Source of the DNA: Ligustrum vulgare
Taxonomy: Eukaryota; Streptophyta; Magnoliopsida; Lamiales; Oleaceae
Length of the DNA: 64,000 nt
Assembly: GCA_963555705.1 (NCBI GenBank)
Contig: OY743182.1
Span: 49,914,592 to 49,978,591 of the forward strand
Direction of reading: 5' to 3'
In this document: positions 11,630-22,909 of the stretch, piece after piece
Position numbering within the stretch: position 1 is the first letter of the stretch
How the letters are laid out: every line of letters starts with the position of its first letter
Program-made: the position numbers and the translations under genes
Notes under the pieces: generated by a model
What the model saw: only the letters and a program-made list of their open reading frames with translations
Told to the model about the DNA's origin: nothing
The model's database searches: none

Positions 11630-12643
11630 TCATGAAGCACATGTTGGCCACTTCATCTTGACTCTCATCTTCATCTTGCTCATCATCACTTTCATCCTAA
11701 GTGGCTTGTAGAGCTTTCTTTTTGATGAATCTTTTCTTGCTTCTACACTCGGTACTTTTGTGACCGGGTTTGTCACAATTATAGCAAACAATCTTTTCAT
11801 CTTTTTCGTCTCTCTTTTGGATTCGATGATTGTTGCGAACGCCTCTCCACTTCTTGATAAGGATAGCAAGATCATCAAGTTCCTCATCACTTATGTTTGA
11901 GTTTAATGCACATTTACCATGTGATGATTTAAGAGCAATTTCGCGCTTGGCCTCTTCTTTTCCTTTTCTCTTCCTCTCCTTTGTTTCGGCATCGTTGAGC
12001 TCAAAAGTCATCAATGTTCCATAAAGCTCTTCCAATGGATGTGTGTTGACGTCTATTGTGTTTTCGATCAACATCCTCAATGGATTCCAATCTTGGGAGA
12101 GAGACCTAAGAATTTTACTCACAAGTTCACCGTTAGTAAATTTATGATCAAAGCCTTTAAGACCATTGACAATATCGGTAAAATGAATAATCATGCAAGT
12201 AATGGGCTCATCATGCTTCATAAAGAAATTTTCAAAATCTTTAAATAAAAGATTTGTCTTAGTTTCTTTCACTTTGCTTGTACCCATGTGTGTGATTTCT
12301 AATGTATGCCAAATATCAAATGCGGAATCACATGTGCAAATACGATTAAATTCATTCTTATCCAAAGCACAATAAAGTACGTTTTTGGCTCTAGCATTTA
12401 AACTCAATTTTCTCCTATCATCATCATTATATTCCTCTCTAGGTTTTGAAATAGTTTGATCCGATTTTCATCAACCTTAATAACTTTGGTAAGCTTATGA
12501 GGACCTTCTTCGATGACTTCCCAAATATTATAATCTATTGATTGAACAAAAATCATCATTCTAGTCTTCCAATAGTTATAATGTGTACCATCAAAGAAAG
12601 GAGGACGATTTGTAGAATGCCCCTCAAGATTATGGTTAGCCAT
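11590..12643 (-). pseudogene. gag: gag of the nested Copia element
   Basis: Starts at the ATG at 12643 (MANHNLEGHSTNRPPFF) and runs through a frame change near 12405 into a long segment to 11697 holding the UBN2-type capsid region (FDIWHTLEITHMGTSKVKE). A CX2CX4HX4C zinc knuckle (CYNCDKPGHKSTEC) is encoded at 11745-11786. The stop at 11697 (TAG) stands where the outer copy has Trp, which is a G-to-A change, and the acidic tail is still readable after it. It is less damaged than gag of the outer element: one frame change and one stop are visible. Confidence 0.82.
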
Positions 12644-12683
12644 AAACTCAAGATTGTAAAATCTTTTAAAAATGAGCACCTAA

Positions 12684-12695
12684 GCTCTGAAACCA
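12684..12695 (-). other. Primer binding site of the nested Copia element
   Basis: The minus strand reads TGGTTTCAGAGC directly after the 5' LTR end. It differs from the usual tRNA-Met site TGGTATCAGAGC by one base. Confidence 0.8.
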
Positions 12696-12697
12696 AT

Positions 12698-15600
12698 TGT
12701 TAGCTCAAGAGTAAACTAACCAAGAGGGGGTGAATTGGTTTATAAAACTTTTTCGATAAATAATATCAAACTTAAAAATCAATAGGTATTAGTATGAGCA
12801 CTTAGTGTTGCAAGTAACTTAACAATCAATGTAGTGTGCTATAAATGTGTAAACTTAATTGATAAAGCAAGTATAGAACGTAGATATAGTGTTGCACAAT
12901 ATAAATTGATAGAATGGAGTAAGTAAAATGTAAGTAAGTAAAAGGGATAAGAGAATGCAAACGCGATTTAAGGAGGTTCAATCAACCAACGTGATCTACG
13001 TCCCCCGTTATCGAGCTCTCCGTCACGAGCAAGGCCAAATCTACTATATTGGTAACTTACAACAAGGAGTACCAAATCTTTAAGTGACTTACAACAAGGA
13101 GCACTTATCCTTAGGTGACTTATAACAAGGAGCATCTACCCTTAACCAACAATCGAGTTTTCACAAGGCTCTCGAAACCACAAGATATAATGAATTAAAT
13201 TTACAATTGAAATAACTCTCTTGACAAATGATATACTCAAATTAAGTACCGAGAGAGTTAGACTAACACTTCAATAGATAGCAATGAATTAAGCTCGAGT
13301 GTTAGAGAAAAACTTTGATGCAAATGATAATGAAAAGTTCAATGCAATCAAACAAAGTTTTTCAAATAATCTCTTGTTAAAATAGTGAATCAAATTAAGT
13401 ACCAAGAGATGCCACACTTGATTAATTAACAAAAAGTTAAGCTCAAAGTGTTTAGGAAATGGGACTTTGATTAATCAAATGATAATGAAAAATGTAGCAC
13501 AAATAATCAAAGTTCCTTAATTGGAATTTCTCTCTTTTATTAACACAAGTTTAGAACAAAAAGAGACTTACACTTCAATTCCATTGTTGTGTGAAGATGT
13601 TGAAGAAGTTTAAACAATATAAAACCAAGAATCTTCACAAAACTTTGATGAATTTTGATAAAATAAAGTTGGATCAATCAAAGTATTCTAATAAAGATAG
13701 ATAAATATAAATCAAGTAATAACAATGAATTTTTCACAAGAAAGCTTCTCTAAAATCTCCTCTTAGTTGTTGAAAATGAATACAAGAGAGAAGGCAATTT
13801 ATAGAGCAAATTTTGCACAGTAGTCTTTTGCGGTCGACCTATCCTACCATGCGGTAGACCTCAATATAGCCGTTGCGAGAAAATAGCTGTTGGAGTTCAA
13901 AAATAGGCAATGCGGTCGACCTGAAAAAATTTGCGGTCGACCTGAAAAATCAGGATTTCAAAATTTTGATTTTTCAAGATTTTCTGATCAAAGTTGATTT
14001 TGAAAAAAATATTTTAATGTCTTTAAAAATGTTACTTGAGCTTTATGAAGTGAATTGCCAACTATTGATGCAGTAACCTTACATAAGATTTAAAAGCAAT
14101 TTGTAAATGCTCAATTCTTTGTAGGCTTCATTGCTTGGTCTTCATGCTTTCCGACTTGAAATTTGATCTTGAATATCTTCGATTCTTTCTTGATCTTTGA
14201 TAAGTGTGTTTTATACACTTATTTGTACGTCTAAATTAGAATAAATTATTATCATTTTAGAATATATGATATTTAATTTGTGTTTATATGTTTACTTCGC
14301 AGAAAATATCCCAAAAGATGAAGAATGAAGTAATTGATGAGAAAAATGCATAATTGGATGTTGATTGAAGCTAAAACGAGCAATTGATAAGTTTGTGACG
14401 TCAACCGGAAAGATGCAATGTGCCAAAATGAACGAATCAGAGGTTGGAGGACCTAATTGAATGAATTAAGAGCTTAAATGGGAAAATCGAGAAGAAGATA
14501 AAGTTTGGGGACTAAATTGCAACAACTGAAAGTTGAGGATTGAAGGTGCAATTAAAAGTCAGGGACCAACTTACACAGCCGAAAAAAGATGGAAGTCACG
14601 ATCACTGGATACATACCACGCGATCCCGAGAAGACACAAAATTGTAACCCGAGAGTTTTAATGTATTCCACGCGATCGCGTCCTTATCCGACTGGGCCGC
14701 AGATCAGATTTTTTCTCGATTTTTAACAGGCTTTGGGCTTTTTGACCTAGGGTTTCTCCAAAACCTATATATACAACATAAGAGGCACGAGATCTAGACA
14801 TTTGCCTCTCCATAGAACGAGTCACAACAGAGATTTTAATTAAAATTCTTGGAAATTCAAGCATCGCACAGGGGCGTAAATTGAAGATACTTGAAGAATT
14901 GATAATTGGTGCAATCTTTTCATTCTTCTTTGTTATTTTCAATGAACGTTATATTTTATTGTTTTTGTTCTAAAATCATGATGTGTAACTAATTTTAACG
15001 TTGGGATGAATGATGTAGCCTAATCATATTATTTTAATTCCATATTCCTTGTTTTAACGCTTTGATGCATGTGTTGATTTATTATTGCGTTTAATGCGTG
15101 AATGAACTGGCCACTTATTCATGATTTTATGTGTTATTTCCATAATCCGAGAGGTGAGTTGATAACATAGATTTAAGTAATAAATCCAGTAATTGAACGA
15201 GAGATAGAGATATACTCTTGTAATTATTGTGGTCGTGTGTGAATTCTTGTATGTAATGCATCTAGATAAGGAATATTCGGACCCTCTGTAGAGATACAAG
15301 GTTGACTTATTTAGGTAGGATTGATTTAAACTCGAGAGAGCAATCTCAATTTGAATCAGTGAATTCGATCGATCACATATTTAGAAAATAAAATCTGGAA
15401 TTGGAATTAATTTAATTGTCTAGGTGAAATCGTGAATCCCAATCACTTTACAATCATCTTTTAAAACAAAACAATTTCACAATTTAATTATTTAATTCAT
15501 CTTCTTAGTTTTAATTTAAAACGTCAAATTCATTTGTTCGTTCAAATAAAGTGTAGAACTAAAATATTTCGATAATTAATAGCAGTCCTCGTGGGACGAT

Positions 15601-15871
15601 AATCCGGACTCCTAGGTCCACTTTATTATTTCTCAAGACCCGTGCACTTGCGGGGATATCTCGCATCGCGAGATATCAGTGAACAATCTTCTTTGCGTCT
15701 CATGTGCTTGATCACATAGTTTTGATTTATATCTTTGATAGACGATTTGAACATTGAATGCTTTGAATATTTATCATTATATAAAACACTTGAAGCACAC
15801 TTGTTAGCAACACAATATATTCTTGTTTGTTATGATCAAAACAATAAGGTCAAGTTGACCATAGGTCAACA
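12698..15871 (-). repeat. 5' LTR of the nested Copia element, interrupted by a solo LTR
   Basis: Plus-strand ends are TGTTAGCTC and AGGTCAACA. It is 3174 bp long, of which 1493 bp are the inserted solo LTR plus its duplication, leaving about 1.68 kb, close to its partner. The break point is exact: the partner LTR reads through tgatcttctttg. Confidence 0.9.
14198..15685 (+). mobile_element. Solo LTR, probably Ty3/Gypsy, first copy
   Basis: A 1488-bp insertion starting TGATAAGTG and ending GTGAACA, flanked by ATCTT on both sides (14193-14197 and 15686-15690). TG...CA ends and a 5-bp duplication with no internal genes mark a solo LTR. A TATA-like cctatatatac lies at about 14764. A perfect hairpin (9-bp arms ATATCTCGC and GCGAGATAT, 3-base loop) is at 15656-15676, nine bases before the end. 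The Gypsy assignment is a judgement from the general look of the end region and is not proven; the strand is chosen by TATA position. Confidence 0.82.
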
Positions 15872-17513
15872 CACCCTTGCCCGACCGATTCTCTGATCAC
15901 TCAATTCTCATAGGTAAGTCCATCGATTTCTTCGATTTTTACCTTCAAGCCCCTTCGTTTCAAATTGAGCGTTATTTTGAGGATATAGGATGAAAAAACG
16001 TTATGTCTATTTCCGAAAACTCCTACCCGAAATTAATTCGGGAATTTTTTCGAAACGCCACTTTTTATCCAGATGAAGTTACTAGTTTGGTTAGGGGAAC
16101 ACGGTTCGCTATCCAATGATCCCTCATTAGAAACCTCCTAGGATTGCAATGTTGTGAAAATTATGCATATGTCACTCATTATCCTGTTAGGTTCGAGGGA
16201 TACAATGAACTTGAGGCTTGTAGTCGTGTCACTGCCCGACCCCTCACTACCACTATCACCTTGAACCTCAATCATTTGACTATTCCATGCAAGGTCCTTC
16301 ATCATGCAATTGCTCACACAATTGTACCCCGTAGTGGTCATTTTGATGAAGTAAATCATCTCGACCTATTCATTCTTGATTCTCTCCTTGTTGGTCGTAA
16401 AATTGATTTTCCATACATCTTCATCCAACATCTTCATCATGTCCATACCTCTCCTCGAGTTCTAGGGCTACCCTACGGCATGATATTCAAAAAAAATTTC
16501 AATCACTTCAATGTATCTCTTGACAATGAGCCTATTCTTAAACCAAAACACACCGATATTATCAATATCAACATCAACACTCTCAAACGGATGAAAATTG
16601 TCAAGGATGACGGGTAATGGGTGTGCAATACTCAAGGTTTTGATGATGCTTCAGGGCCTACGACTTGGCCATTTTCCGAAGAAGAAGCTGAAGAAGAATT
16701 GGAGATTGGTGAAGGGGTGGCTGCGGGTGAGGGTGACCAAGGGAGTGCCGGTGAAGGTGATGAACAAGGTGGTGGGGATGAACAGCCTCGACCAAGGCCA
16801 CGGACTCGAGCACCACAAGTTGCAGCACCTCCCCATCGATCCATCTCTGAAGATCAGTTCAACATTCTAAATGGGCGTATCGATTCTCTCACCACTGCGG
16901 TTGAAGGCATCCAACATCAACTTCAACATATGCACACATCTCAAGAGGCTTTCTTCACTCATTTTTACTCCATCTACCAGCCTAATCCACCTCCACCACT
17001 GGCGGCCGATTGAAGATCCTATATTTATATTTATATCTTTCGTAGTGACTTTTTCAAAAACATTTTGTTTTCAACTATGTAATCATGTTTTTAAAACTAT
17101 GACATTTTCCTTATGTTAATACTCTTTTTGCCTACTTTTTTTTGTGCATATTATGGTTGACATGCTCTATTTTGCTATGATTCTTTCCTTGAGTTGTGAT
17201 GATGTTAAAGTATAAGTGATTTCTATATGATAAGATTCAATTCTTATTGGTTTGTACAAAATACGGGGATTCCATGTCCAATTTTTTTCGAAACATGCAA
17301 ATTGTGTGTTAGTGTTTCCATAAAGTTATGATTCCGCATTCCTATTCATTACAAGAACTTATATGCATGTTTACCCTTACTTCATGCTATGGGTATTCTA
17401 TTAAAGGGAAAATTGATTACTTTTGTGGTTTCTACCTTATGCTTCCTCATTTGTGCTTCTATGACTATTCACATATGTATTACGGCTACTTGATACTTTT
17501 TTGCTTGTGCCAA

Positions 17514-17682
17514 AAGGGGAAGAGATATTTGATAAGATCTGATTTGTTTTATTTTGTTATCTTATGATAGAAAGGGGGAATACATTGCAAAAGAAAGGGG
17601 GAATATGTACTCACATATATATTTCATCATTTTTCTTACGAATTACAAATCACATTTTTTGTCATAATCAAAAAGGGGGAAA
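17514..17682 (+). other. Polypurine tract region of the outer Copia element
   Basis: AAAAGGGGGAAA at 17671-17682 lies one base before the 3' LTR and is the likely plus-strand primer. Similar GAAAGGGGGAAT blocks occur at about 17570 and 17595. The stretch 17014-17513 is T-rich and holds no gene that I can support. Confidence 0.75.
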
Positions 17683-17683
17683 T

Positions 17684-19142
17684 TGTTGACCTATGACTAT
17701 TCACGTATATATTGTTTTGACTATAACAAACAAGATTTCCTGTATTACTAATGGTTTCGATTCTTGAGTTTTATAATATATGTGTCATTTGAGTACTTCG
17801 AGATCAAAATCGTCATCCATTGAAGTACAAAGCAATCATAAACGAGATTTGAGGTGAACAAGACCGTCGAAAACCGAAGATTAAAGCTTTAGAAGATTTA
17901 AGTTGAAAATTTTCAACTCATTTGTAAAGGTATCGACTCATCAATTTTTAGCAAGTCCATAAAGCTCAAAATTATTTCTAAAAATCATTATTTGCATAAA
18001 AATGATTTTTCAAATCATAATATGAAATAGATTTTGAAAAAATAAACTTTTTGATATAAAAATAAAAATTCCAAAATTTACTATTTCGGTCAACCGAAAC
18101 TCTCTTGATCGACCGAAACATGTTTGTTCAACCGAAAGTCTAACGGCTAGTTTTGAACTTTCGGTCGACCGAAAGTGTAGAAATGGTCGACCGAAACTTC
18201 CTGCAGCTCATTTTCTTGATTTATAAATAGTCATTTCTCTTGCATTCAATACAACCAACTTACAAGAGCATTTAAGAGAGAAAATCATTTGAGCTTACTT
18301 TGTTTTACATTCTATTTCATTTATTGTAAAGAATTTCTTGATTGATCAAAACTTTTCATATCTTTATCAAGAATTCTATTTTGTAGAAATCTCAATACTC
18401 TTATTTCATTATTGATCATTGATTGAGTTCATCATCATCAAACACTTATTGAAGTGTAAATCTCTCTTCATACTTAACTAAGTATTATTTGGAAAGAGAG
18501 ATCATTGGTTGAAAAACTTTGATTCAAGCAAAACTATCTCATATCATTTTTCAAAGTTTTCATAAACACTTGAACTTTAAATATTTTCTATCTATTGAAG
18601 TGTTATTCTAAAACTCTCAAGATACTTGACTTGATCACATCATTTGTTAAGAGAGTTTATTCAATTGTAAAATTCTCATTTGTATTTTGCTTATGGTTTC
18701 GAGATCCTTGTGAAAACTCGATTGTAAATGATATGTGCTCCTTGTTGTAAAGTCACCTAAGGATTCGATACTCCTTGTTGTAAGTTATCAATATAGTGGA
18801 TTTGACCTTACTCGTGACGGGGAGTTCGATAACAGAGGACGTAGATCACGTTGGTTGATCGAATCTCCCTAAATCACGTTTGCATTCTCTTATCCCTTTT
18901 ACTTACTTACATTGCACTTACTCTATTTTATCAATTTATATTGTGCAACACTATATCTAAGAGCTATACTTGCTTTATCAATTAAGTTTACACATTTATA
19001 GCACACTACATTGATAGTTAAGTTACTTACAACACTAAGTGCTCATACTTGTACCCATTGATTTTTTAAGTTTAAGATTATTTATTGAAAAAGTTTTATA
19101 AACCAATTCACCCCCTCTTGGTTAGTTTATCTTGGGCTGACG
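17684..19142 (+). repeat. 3' LTR of the outer Copia element
   Basis: 1459 bp from TGTTGACC to GGCTGACG. Besides the MITE it differs from the 5' LTR by scattered substitutions and a few small deletions. Palindromes TTTCGGTCGACCGAAA occur at about 18156, with degenerate relatives around it, and TTATAAATAG is at 18221-18230. Confidence 0.9.
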
Positions 19143-19147
19143 CTACA
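19143..19147. repeat. Target-site duplication CTACA, right copy
   Basis: Identical to 1181-1185 and directly after the 3' LTR. Confidence 0.9.
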
Positions 19148-19306
19148 AACTATTTGCCGGTGATTCACTTGAGCACTCAAATTACCGAAAGGAGACAAAT
19201 ATTGTTTGAAGACAACGTTTCAAACGTGTTCAAGTCTTGATTAATGTTTGTGTTCATTCACTATTATTGTTCTTAGTTTTACTTATTTCTTCATATTTCC
19301 CCAACA
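19148..19306 (+). repeat. Probable right part of the older LTR
   Basis: It continues the sequence left of the Copia insertion and ends CCCCAACA. No primer binding site follows, so it would be a solo or 3' LTR. From 19307 to 20107 I see only AT-rich intergenic DNA, with a small inverted repeat ATTTCATATTGAATGAAA near 19798. Confidence 0.35.
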
Positions 19307-20107
19307 ATTCAATACTAAAAACTAATTAAAAATTAAACCTCAGTGTATCTGCATATAGAACCAAGTTGAGTTTTAGAAGAAAATTGTAAAGTTAGGATGG
19401 CTAGAAATTCACATTGATAGTGAAAAATCATAAAATTATAAAATCATATACACGCATATAACTTGCACGAAAGGAATTAAGCTCTTGTTGATATTTAGGA
19501 TAAGCTTATTAAATATTTTATCAACCTTTTCAATTTACAAGCTTCATATATATAAGTAAAATACAGAAAAATATCAACCTAAAGTGCGAAGAATTTATTT
19601 CAAAATTTGAAACTTTACTCGAACGCTTCGGCCGTGAATAAATTCCATGTCTTCTAGTGATTAAATAAATGAGAAAGTATTTTTAATTTTTTTTTTAATC
19701 AAGAATCTTATACACGACGCGCAATTTGGTACATTAATCAAGATCAATTGACACGATTAAGAAAGATTGAATGTCGAATTGCATTGGTATTTTATTCATT
19801 TCATATTGAATGAAACAGTACAATACAAATATACTATTACTATCTTTCGAAAAATAAAACTAGATAAAAAAGGTAAAACATTATTTGACGATCCAATTTG
19901 AAATAATTGAGCCGACCATTAGAATTACTGGGCTTATTCCTTGTTCACTTAGTTTCCATGTGAGAGAAGCCTTAATTAATCAATCTTATAACCAATTTAA
20001 GTCGATTTAACTGGTACTTCAGATCTCTCTCACAAAGAAACACCAAAGTAGAGACTAAGTTTTATACTTTAATATGCATCATATTCACAAATCGAACCCC
20101 CAATTAG

Positions 20108-21730
20108 TTACTTATCGACTAGGTGCACCTTTTCATATGACTCCACCACGTCGAATTCTTTGCCAATTTTAGCCAGTACGGGAGTCAACTCCCTTGGATA
20201 TACGTTGACTTTGAGACCATACTTCATGAACAATGTCAATGACATTTTTTGCTCTACCTTGTGTCCCGGCGCCACAACAAGCCGGTGGCGGAGCAACACT
20301 GCCGCCGCTATTGATTTCATTTGCAAATATGCCAAATCCTTGCCCAAACAAATCCTAGGACCAGCATTGAATGCAACAAATTGAAATTGATCCTTAGCTT
20401 CAAATTTCGTTCCATCTTTTGACAACCACCGTTCTGGCTTAAACTCTAGGCAATCATCGCCCCATATGAACTTCATTCGACCGGTTGAATATATCGAATA
20501 AGTGATATTCGACCCCGCAGATACAAATGTACCATCTGGAAGTATATCATCGGCAACGACATGTTTGGAATCCTCAGGCACCGAAGGGTATAGTCTTAGA
20601 GTTTCTGACAATGCTGCTTTGAGATATGTCAATTGGTCAACTTCTTCGAATATTAAAGGATCTTCAAGCCATTTTGAAGTGTCGCGGCCACGAGTTTCAA
20701 TCAAAACCAAGCAAAGCTCGATCAAGATTTTCTCTTCAACTCGATGGTCTAGGCTAACCAGCCAGAAGAACCAACTGAGCGCGACCGATGAGGTGTCACG
20801 CCCAGCTAGAATAAAATTGAGTACAACTTCTTGAAGAAATTTGTCGGTGTATACCTCTGTTTTCTTCATGAACCTAGATAACAAATCATCATGTTGGGAT
20901 CCACCATTCTGTTGACTCAGCAACTCGAGCTTACGTGTACTGATGATATTTGTCATGTAATCATCCACGCCTTTGATGCTCTGGCTCAAGCTGACTTCCA
21001 TCCCAAGCCTAAGCCACTTTTTCAATTTCCAAACAAACTCGGGTAAAATAAAGCGATATAAAGTCGCTTCAGTAGCTCGATCAAAAGCCAAGGCGAAGCT
21101 ATTGTCAGGTAGCCCAGGCGATAGAGTTTGCGGGTCCTTCCCAAAAGCCAAGCCACATATGTTATCGAAAGTCAGCCGTAGTAATAAATCTTGTAGATCA
21201 ACATGCTTACCTTCAAGCTGAGCTGTTTTAAGAATCGGGCAGAACCTATTCTTAATAGCTCGGCTCACCCATCGAGCCATGGCTTGCCTCAAAGTCCGGG
21301 TGGTGAATTCAAGTGCAGCGGTCTTGCGTTGGAATAGCCACGTGTCACCATCAGAGTTGAAAATTCCGTGCCCAAGGAGATCGTGAAACACAGCTTGCCA
21401 TGTGGGGCCCTTAGGATAATTATCAAACCTAACCTTCAAAATGTGCTCTAAATTCTTGGGATCGCACGTGACTGTCACGAGTGCTTGCTTCCGGGCCAAA
21501 AATGGAATTGTACAAATACAAGTCTGGTACGTGCCGCCGCAGGCCCGGAGGTTCTCGGCAATCCACTCATGCATGCGGTTATTGTTCTCAATTAAGCCCG
21601 GTAAACTTCCCAAAACAGGCCACATTCGGGGGCCTGCGGGCCCTTTCAGTGACCTTGAAACCGATCTGAACCATAGAAAATATGCTGCCACGAATGCCAA
21701 AATCATCATAGGCGTAGATAAATCCATCAT
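20108..21730 (-). CDS. CYP86A: Cytochrome P450, CYP86A subfamily fatty-acid omega-hydroxylase
   Basis: A single uninterrupted 540-residue frame, the usual length for CYP86A (about 530-555). An N-terminal membrane anchor (residues 5-22) would hold it on the ER. Landmarks: proline-rich hinge GPAGPR (30-35), oxygen-binding AGRDTS (309-314), ExxR (E376-R379, [11 protein letters not shown]), PERW (432-435) and the heme loop [10 protein letters not shown] with Cys461. The YPKGP and [15 protein letters not shown] blocks are typical of the CYP86 clan. Family members hydroxylate the terminal carbon of C12-C18 fatty acids with NADPH and P450 reductase, feeding cutin or suberin monomer synthesis. Which of the two it serves here cannot be told from sequence. 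No disabling change is seen. The start at 21730 is chosen because residues 1-30 form the expected anchor; the next Met is at codon 2. Confidence 0.93.
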   Translation of the reverse strand: MMDLSTPMMILAFVAAYFLWFRSVSRSLKGPAGPRMWPVLGSLPGLIENNNRMHEWIAENLRACGGTYQTCICTIPFLARKQALVTVTCDPKNLEHILKVRFDNYPKGPTWQAVFHDLLGHGIFNSDGDTWLFQRKTAALEFTTRTLRQAMARWVSRAIKNRFCPILKTAQLEGKHVDLQDLLLRLTFDNICGLAFGKDPQTLSPGLPDNSFALAFDRATEATLYRFILPEFVWKLKKWLRLGMEVSLSQSIKGVDDYMTNIISTRKLELLSQQNGGSQHDDLLSRFMKKTEVYTDKFLQEVVLNFILAGRDTSSVALSWFFWLVSLDHRVEEKILIELCLVLIETRGRDTSKWLEDPLIFEEVDQLTYLKAALSETLRLYPSVPEDSKHVVADDILPDGTFVSAGSNITYSIYSTGRMKFIWGDDCLEFKPERWLSKDGTKFEAKDQFQFVAFNAGPRICLGKDLAYLQMKSIAAAVLLRHRLVVAPGHKVEQKMSLTLFMKYGLKVNVYPRELTPVLAKIGKEFDVVESYEKVHLVDK

Positions 21731-21765
21731 GAACCCACTTCAATTTTTTCACCAAATGGTGAAAA

Positions 21766-22042
21766 ATCTGATCCCACAACAAAAAATTCAAAAACCAGTT
21801 ACAAAAATAAATAAAATCTCCTAGAATAGTTAATCAGAATGAATAATGTTATTCATTATTAGTGGTAATCATCACCTGGCAGTTGCCCCCGATTCATCGT
21901 CCAATGTATGACAACTCCATTGGATAGTGAATCAGGGTCCACTACCAACCACCTAAATTGACGATGATCACTATAACATAGCTCCACCGGAAAACCACTT
22001 TAGAAAAACCTAAAACCAGAATGCAAGAGTTCCGATACTTAC
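21766..22042 (-). other. Possible intron in the 5' untranslated region of the CYP86A gene
   Basis: On the minus strand a strong donor (CCG/GTAAGTATC at 22043/22042) and an acceptor after a T-rich run (TTGTGGGATCAG, ending 21766) lie 36 bp upstream of the start codon. A TATA-like ctataaatc at about 22197-22205 would put the transcript start near 22170. This is inference from splice-site quality only. Confidence 0.3.
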
Positions 22043-22289
22043 CGGTATAATGCAGGGAGCTTAAAGACTTGATATACGTACACTTAAAAATGAAATCCCA
22101 TGTAAAATATATTGTTAAATAAGAGTATATAAAATTTGATGAAGAACAGGAAGAGAGAGAGAACTGTGAGTGACAGAGATGAAGAAATAAAAATGATTTA
22201 TAGAGAAAAAAGAGTGGAGCCGGCAATAAATAGTAGGGTTTGAACTATAGTTAAGCTTTGAGTATATAGATACAAAATACTTAGATTCA

Positions 22290-22340
22290 TTCTCATCTCT
22301 CTCTCATAAAACACACTCTCTCTCTCTCTCTCTCTAAAAG
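22290..22340. repeat. CT-rich simple repeat upstream of CYP86A
   Basis: A run of TC repeats (ctctctctctctctctc near 22313-22335) about 600 bp upstream of the coding start. Pyrimidine microsatellites are common in plant 5' regions. Confidence 0.7.
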
Positions 22341-22703
22341 TCTGTGAACAGCTCTCAGAACTGCAACATTCAATGCAAAGAGGTGCCCTTTAATGGAAAT
22401 AGGAAATTCATATGTCCAAAGATTTTGAGAAAAAAGTTTACCCGCATTAGCTTTATCGGGATTAATCCATATAGCGTGGGAATTTCAAGATTCTCTTACA
22501 AGTATTTTTTTAGTTTACTGAGTGATCTGTGTGTAAACTGTCTTTAATTGTTTGTCTTTGAAAAAAAACTCTTTATCTTTGAAAAAAAGCTCACCTAATT
22601 TGGCAGGATGGAGCTCCTCCTTAAATTCCCGCATTAAATGGTAGAGAAAAAGCAAAATATATTAGTTGAGCAAGTTATATACATACACATATACATTTAT
22701 CTG

Positions 22704-22736
22704 TGTGGGTGGGGTGGGGTGGGGTGGAGTGGGGGA
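22704..22736 (+). repeat. TGGGG repeat with G-quadruplex potential
   Basis: Five to six near-perfect TGGGG units (gtggggtggggtggggtgg...gtggggg). Four runs of at least three G with one-base loops meet the simple G-quadruplex rule. Confidence 0.7.
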
Positions 22737-22909
22737 AGATGACAGTTGGTCATCAACCATGAAACGGTTTTTGGGAAGTTCAGCTTTGGTGTTTACAAAT
22801 TTAGGGTTCGGTGGCCGACTCACCAACCCCATCAATGCCTTTTAAGTTGCAACCCCCTCTAATATTTAAAATTTTTGTCACCTATAGTTGCATATCAAGA
22901 AAATAATAT

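Larger units (their letters stand above)
9064..15871 (-). mobile_element. Nested SIRE-related Copia element lacking pol
   Basis: Two LTRs in the minus orientation (9064-10762 and 12698-15871) flank only 1.9 kb of internal sequence. The element is bordered by CACCC (9059-9063 and 15872-15876). In its own direction the order is 5' LTR, primer binding site, gag, then directly a 3' internal tail with repeated AGGGGGAA-type motifs and the polypurine tract. Protease, integrase, reverse transcriptase and RNase H are absent, so it could move only with proteins supplied by a relative. Its LTR ends and gag resemble those of the element it sits in, so both belong to related families. Confidence 0.9.
8998..17013 (+). 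pseudogene. Additional ORF after pol (SIRE-type), split by the nested Copia
   Basis: ATG 8998 starts a basic peptide (MPPKKRSKKGE) that runs to 9063, where the minus-strand Copia is inserted (duplication CACCC). Coding resumes after 15876. From 16144 to 17013 one frame is open apart from a TAA at 16615: first a domain with HTIVPRSGHFDEVNHLDLF and LVGRKIDFPYIFIQHLHH, which resembles the 'putative plant transposon protein' domain found after pol in SIRE-like and other plant elements; then an acidic Gly/Glu-rich linker, a Pro/Arg patch and a helical stretch (ISEDQFNILNGRIDSL). Stops are also present between 15877 and 16143. I see no signal peptide or clear membrane segment, so I would not call it an envelope gene. 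Function unknown. Confidence 0.6.
1186..19142 (+). mobile_element. SIRE-like Ty1/Copia retrotransposon, 18 kb with nested insertions
   Basis: Two related LTRs (1186-3542 and 17684-19142) flank a tRNA-Met-type primer binding site, gag and Copia-order pol (protease, integrase, reverse transcriptase, RNase H), an additional ORF after pol and a polypurine tract. Long LTRs of about 1.5 kb, a long 3' internal region and an extra ORF after pol are features of the SIRE/Maximus lineage. A second Copia element (9064-15871) and a MITE (1387-2234) are inserted in it, which accounts for over 7.6 kb of its length. The coding regions carry several stops and frameshifts, so it is not expected to be autonomous. 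The 3' LTR ends in CG where CA is expected, one substitution. Confidence 0.92.

Noticed and set aside
16632..16844. Minus-strand frames with Pro/Ser-rich products
   Set aside because: Complement of the Glu/Gly-rich linker in the additional ORF of the Copia element.
8998..17013. Calling the additional ORF an envelope gene
   Set aside because: No signal peptide, transmembrane helix or fusion-like segment is visible.
20160..21830. Several plus-strand frames over the CYP86A gene (e.g. 20502-20834, 20973-21221, 21441-21824)
   Set aside because: They are antisense to a well-conserved P450 and match nothing; long antisense frames are a by-product of its base composition.
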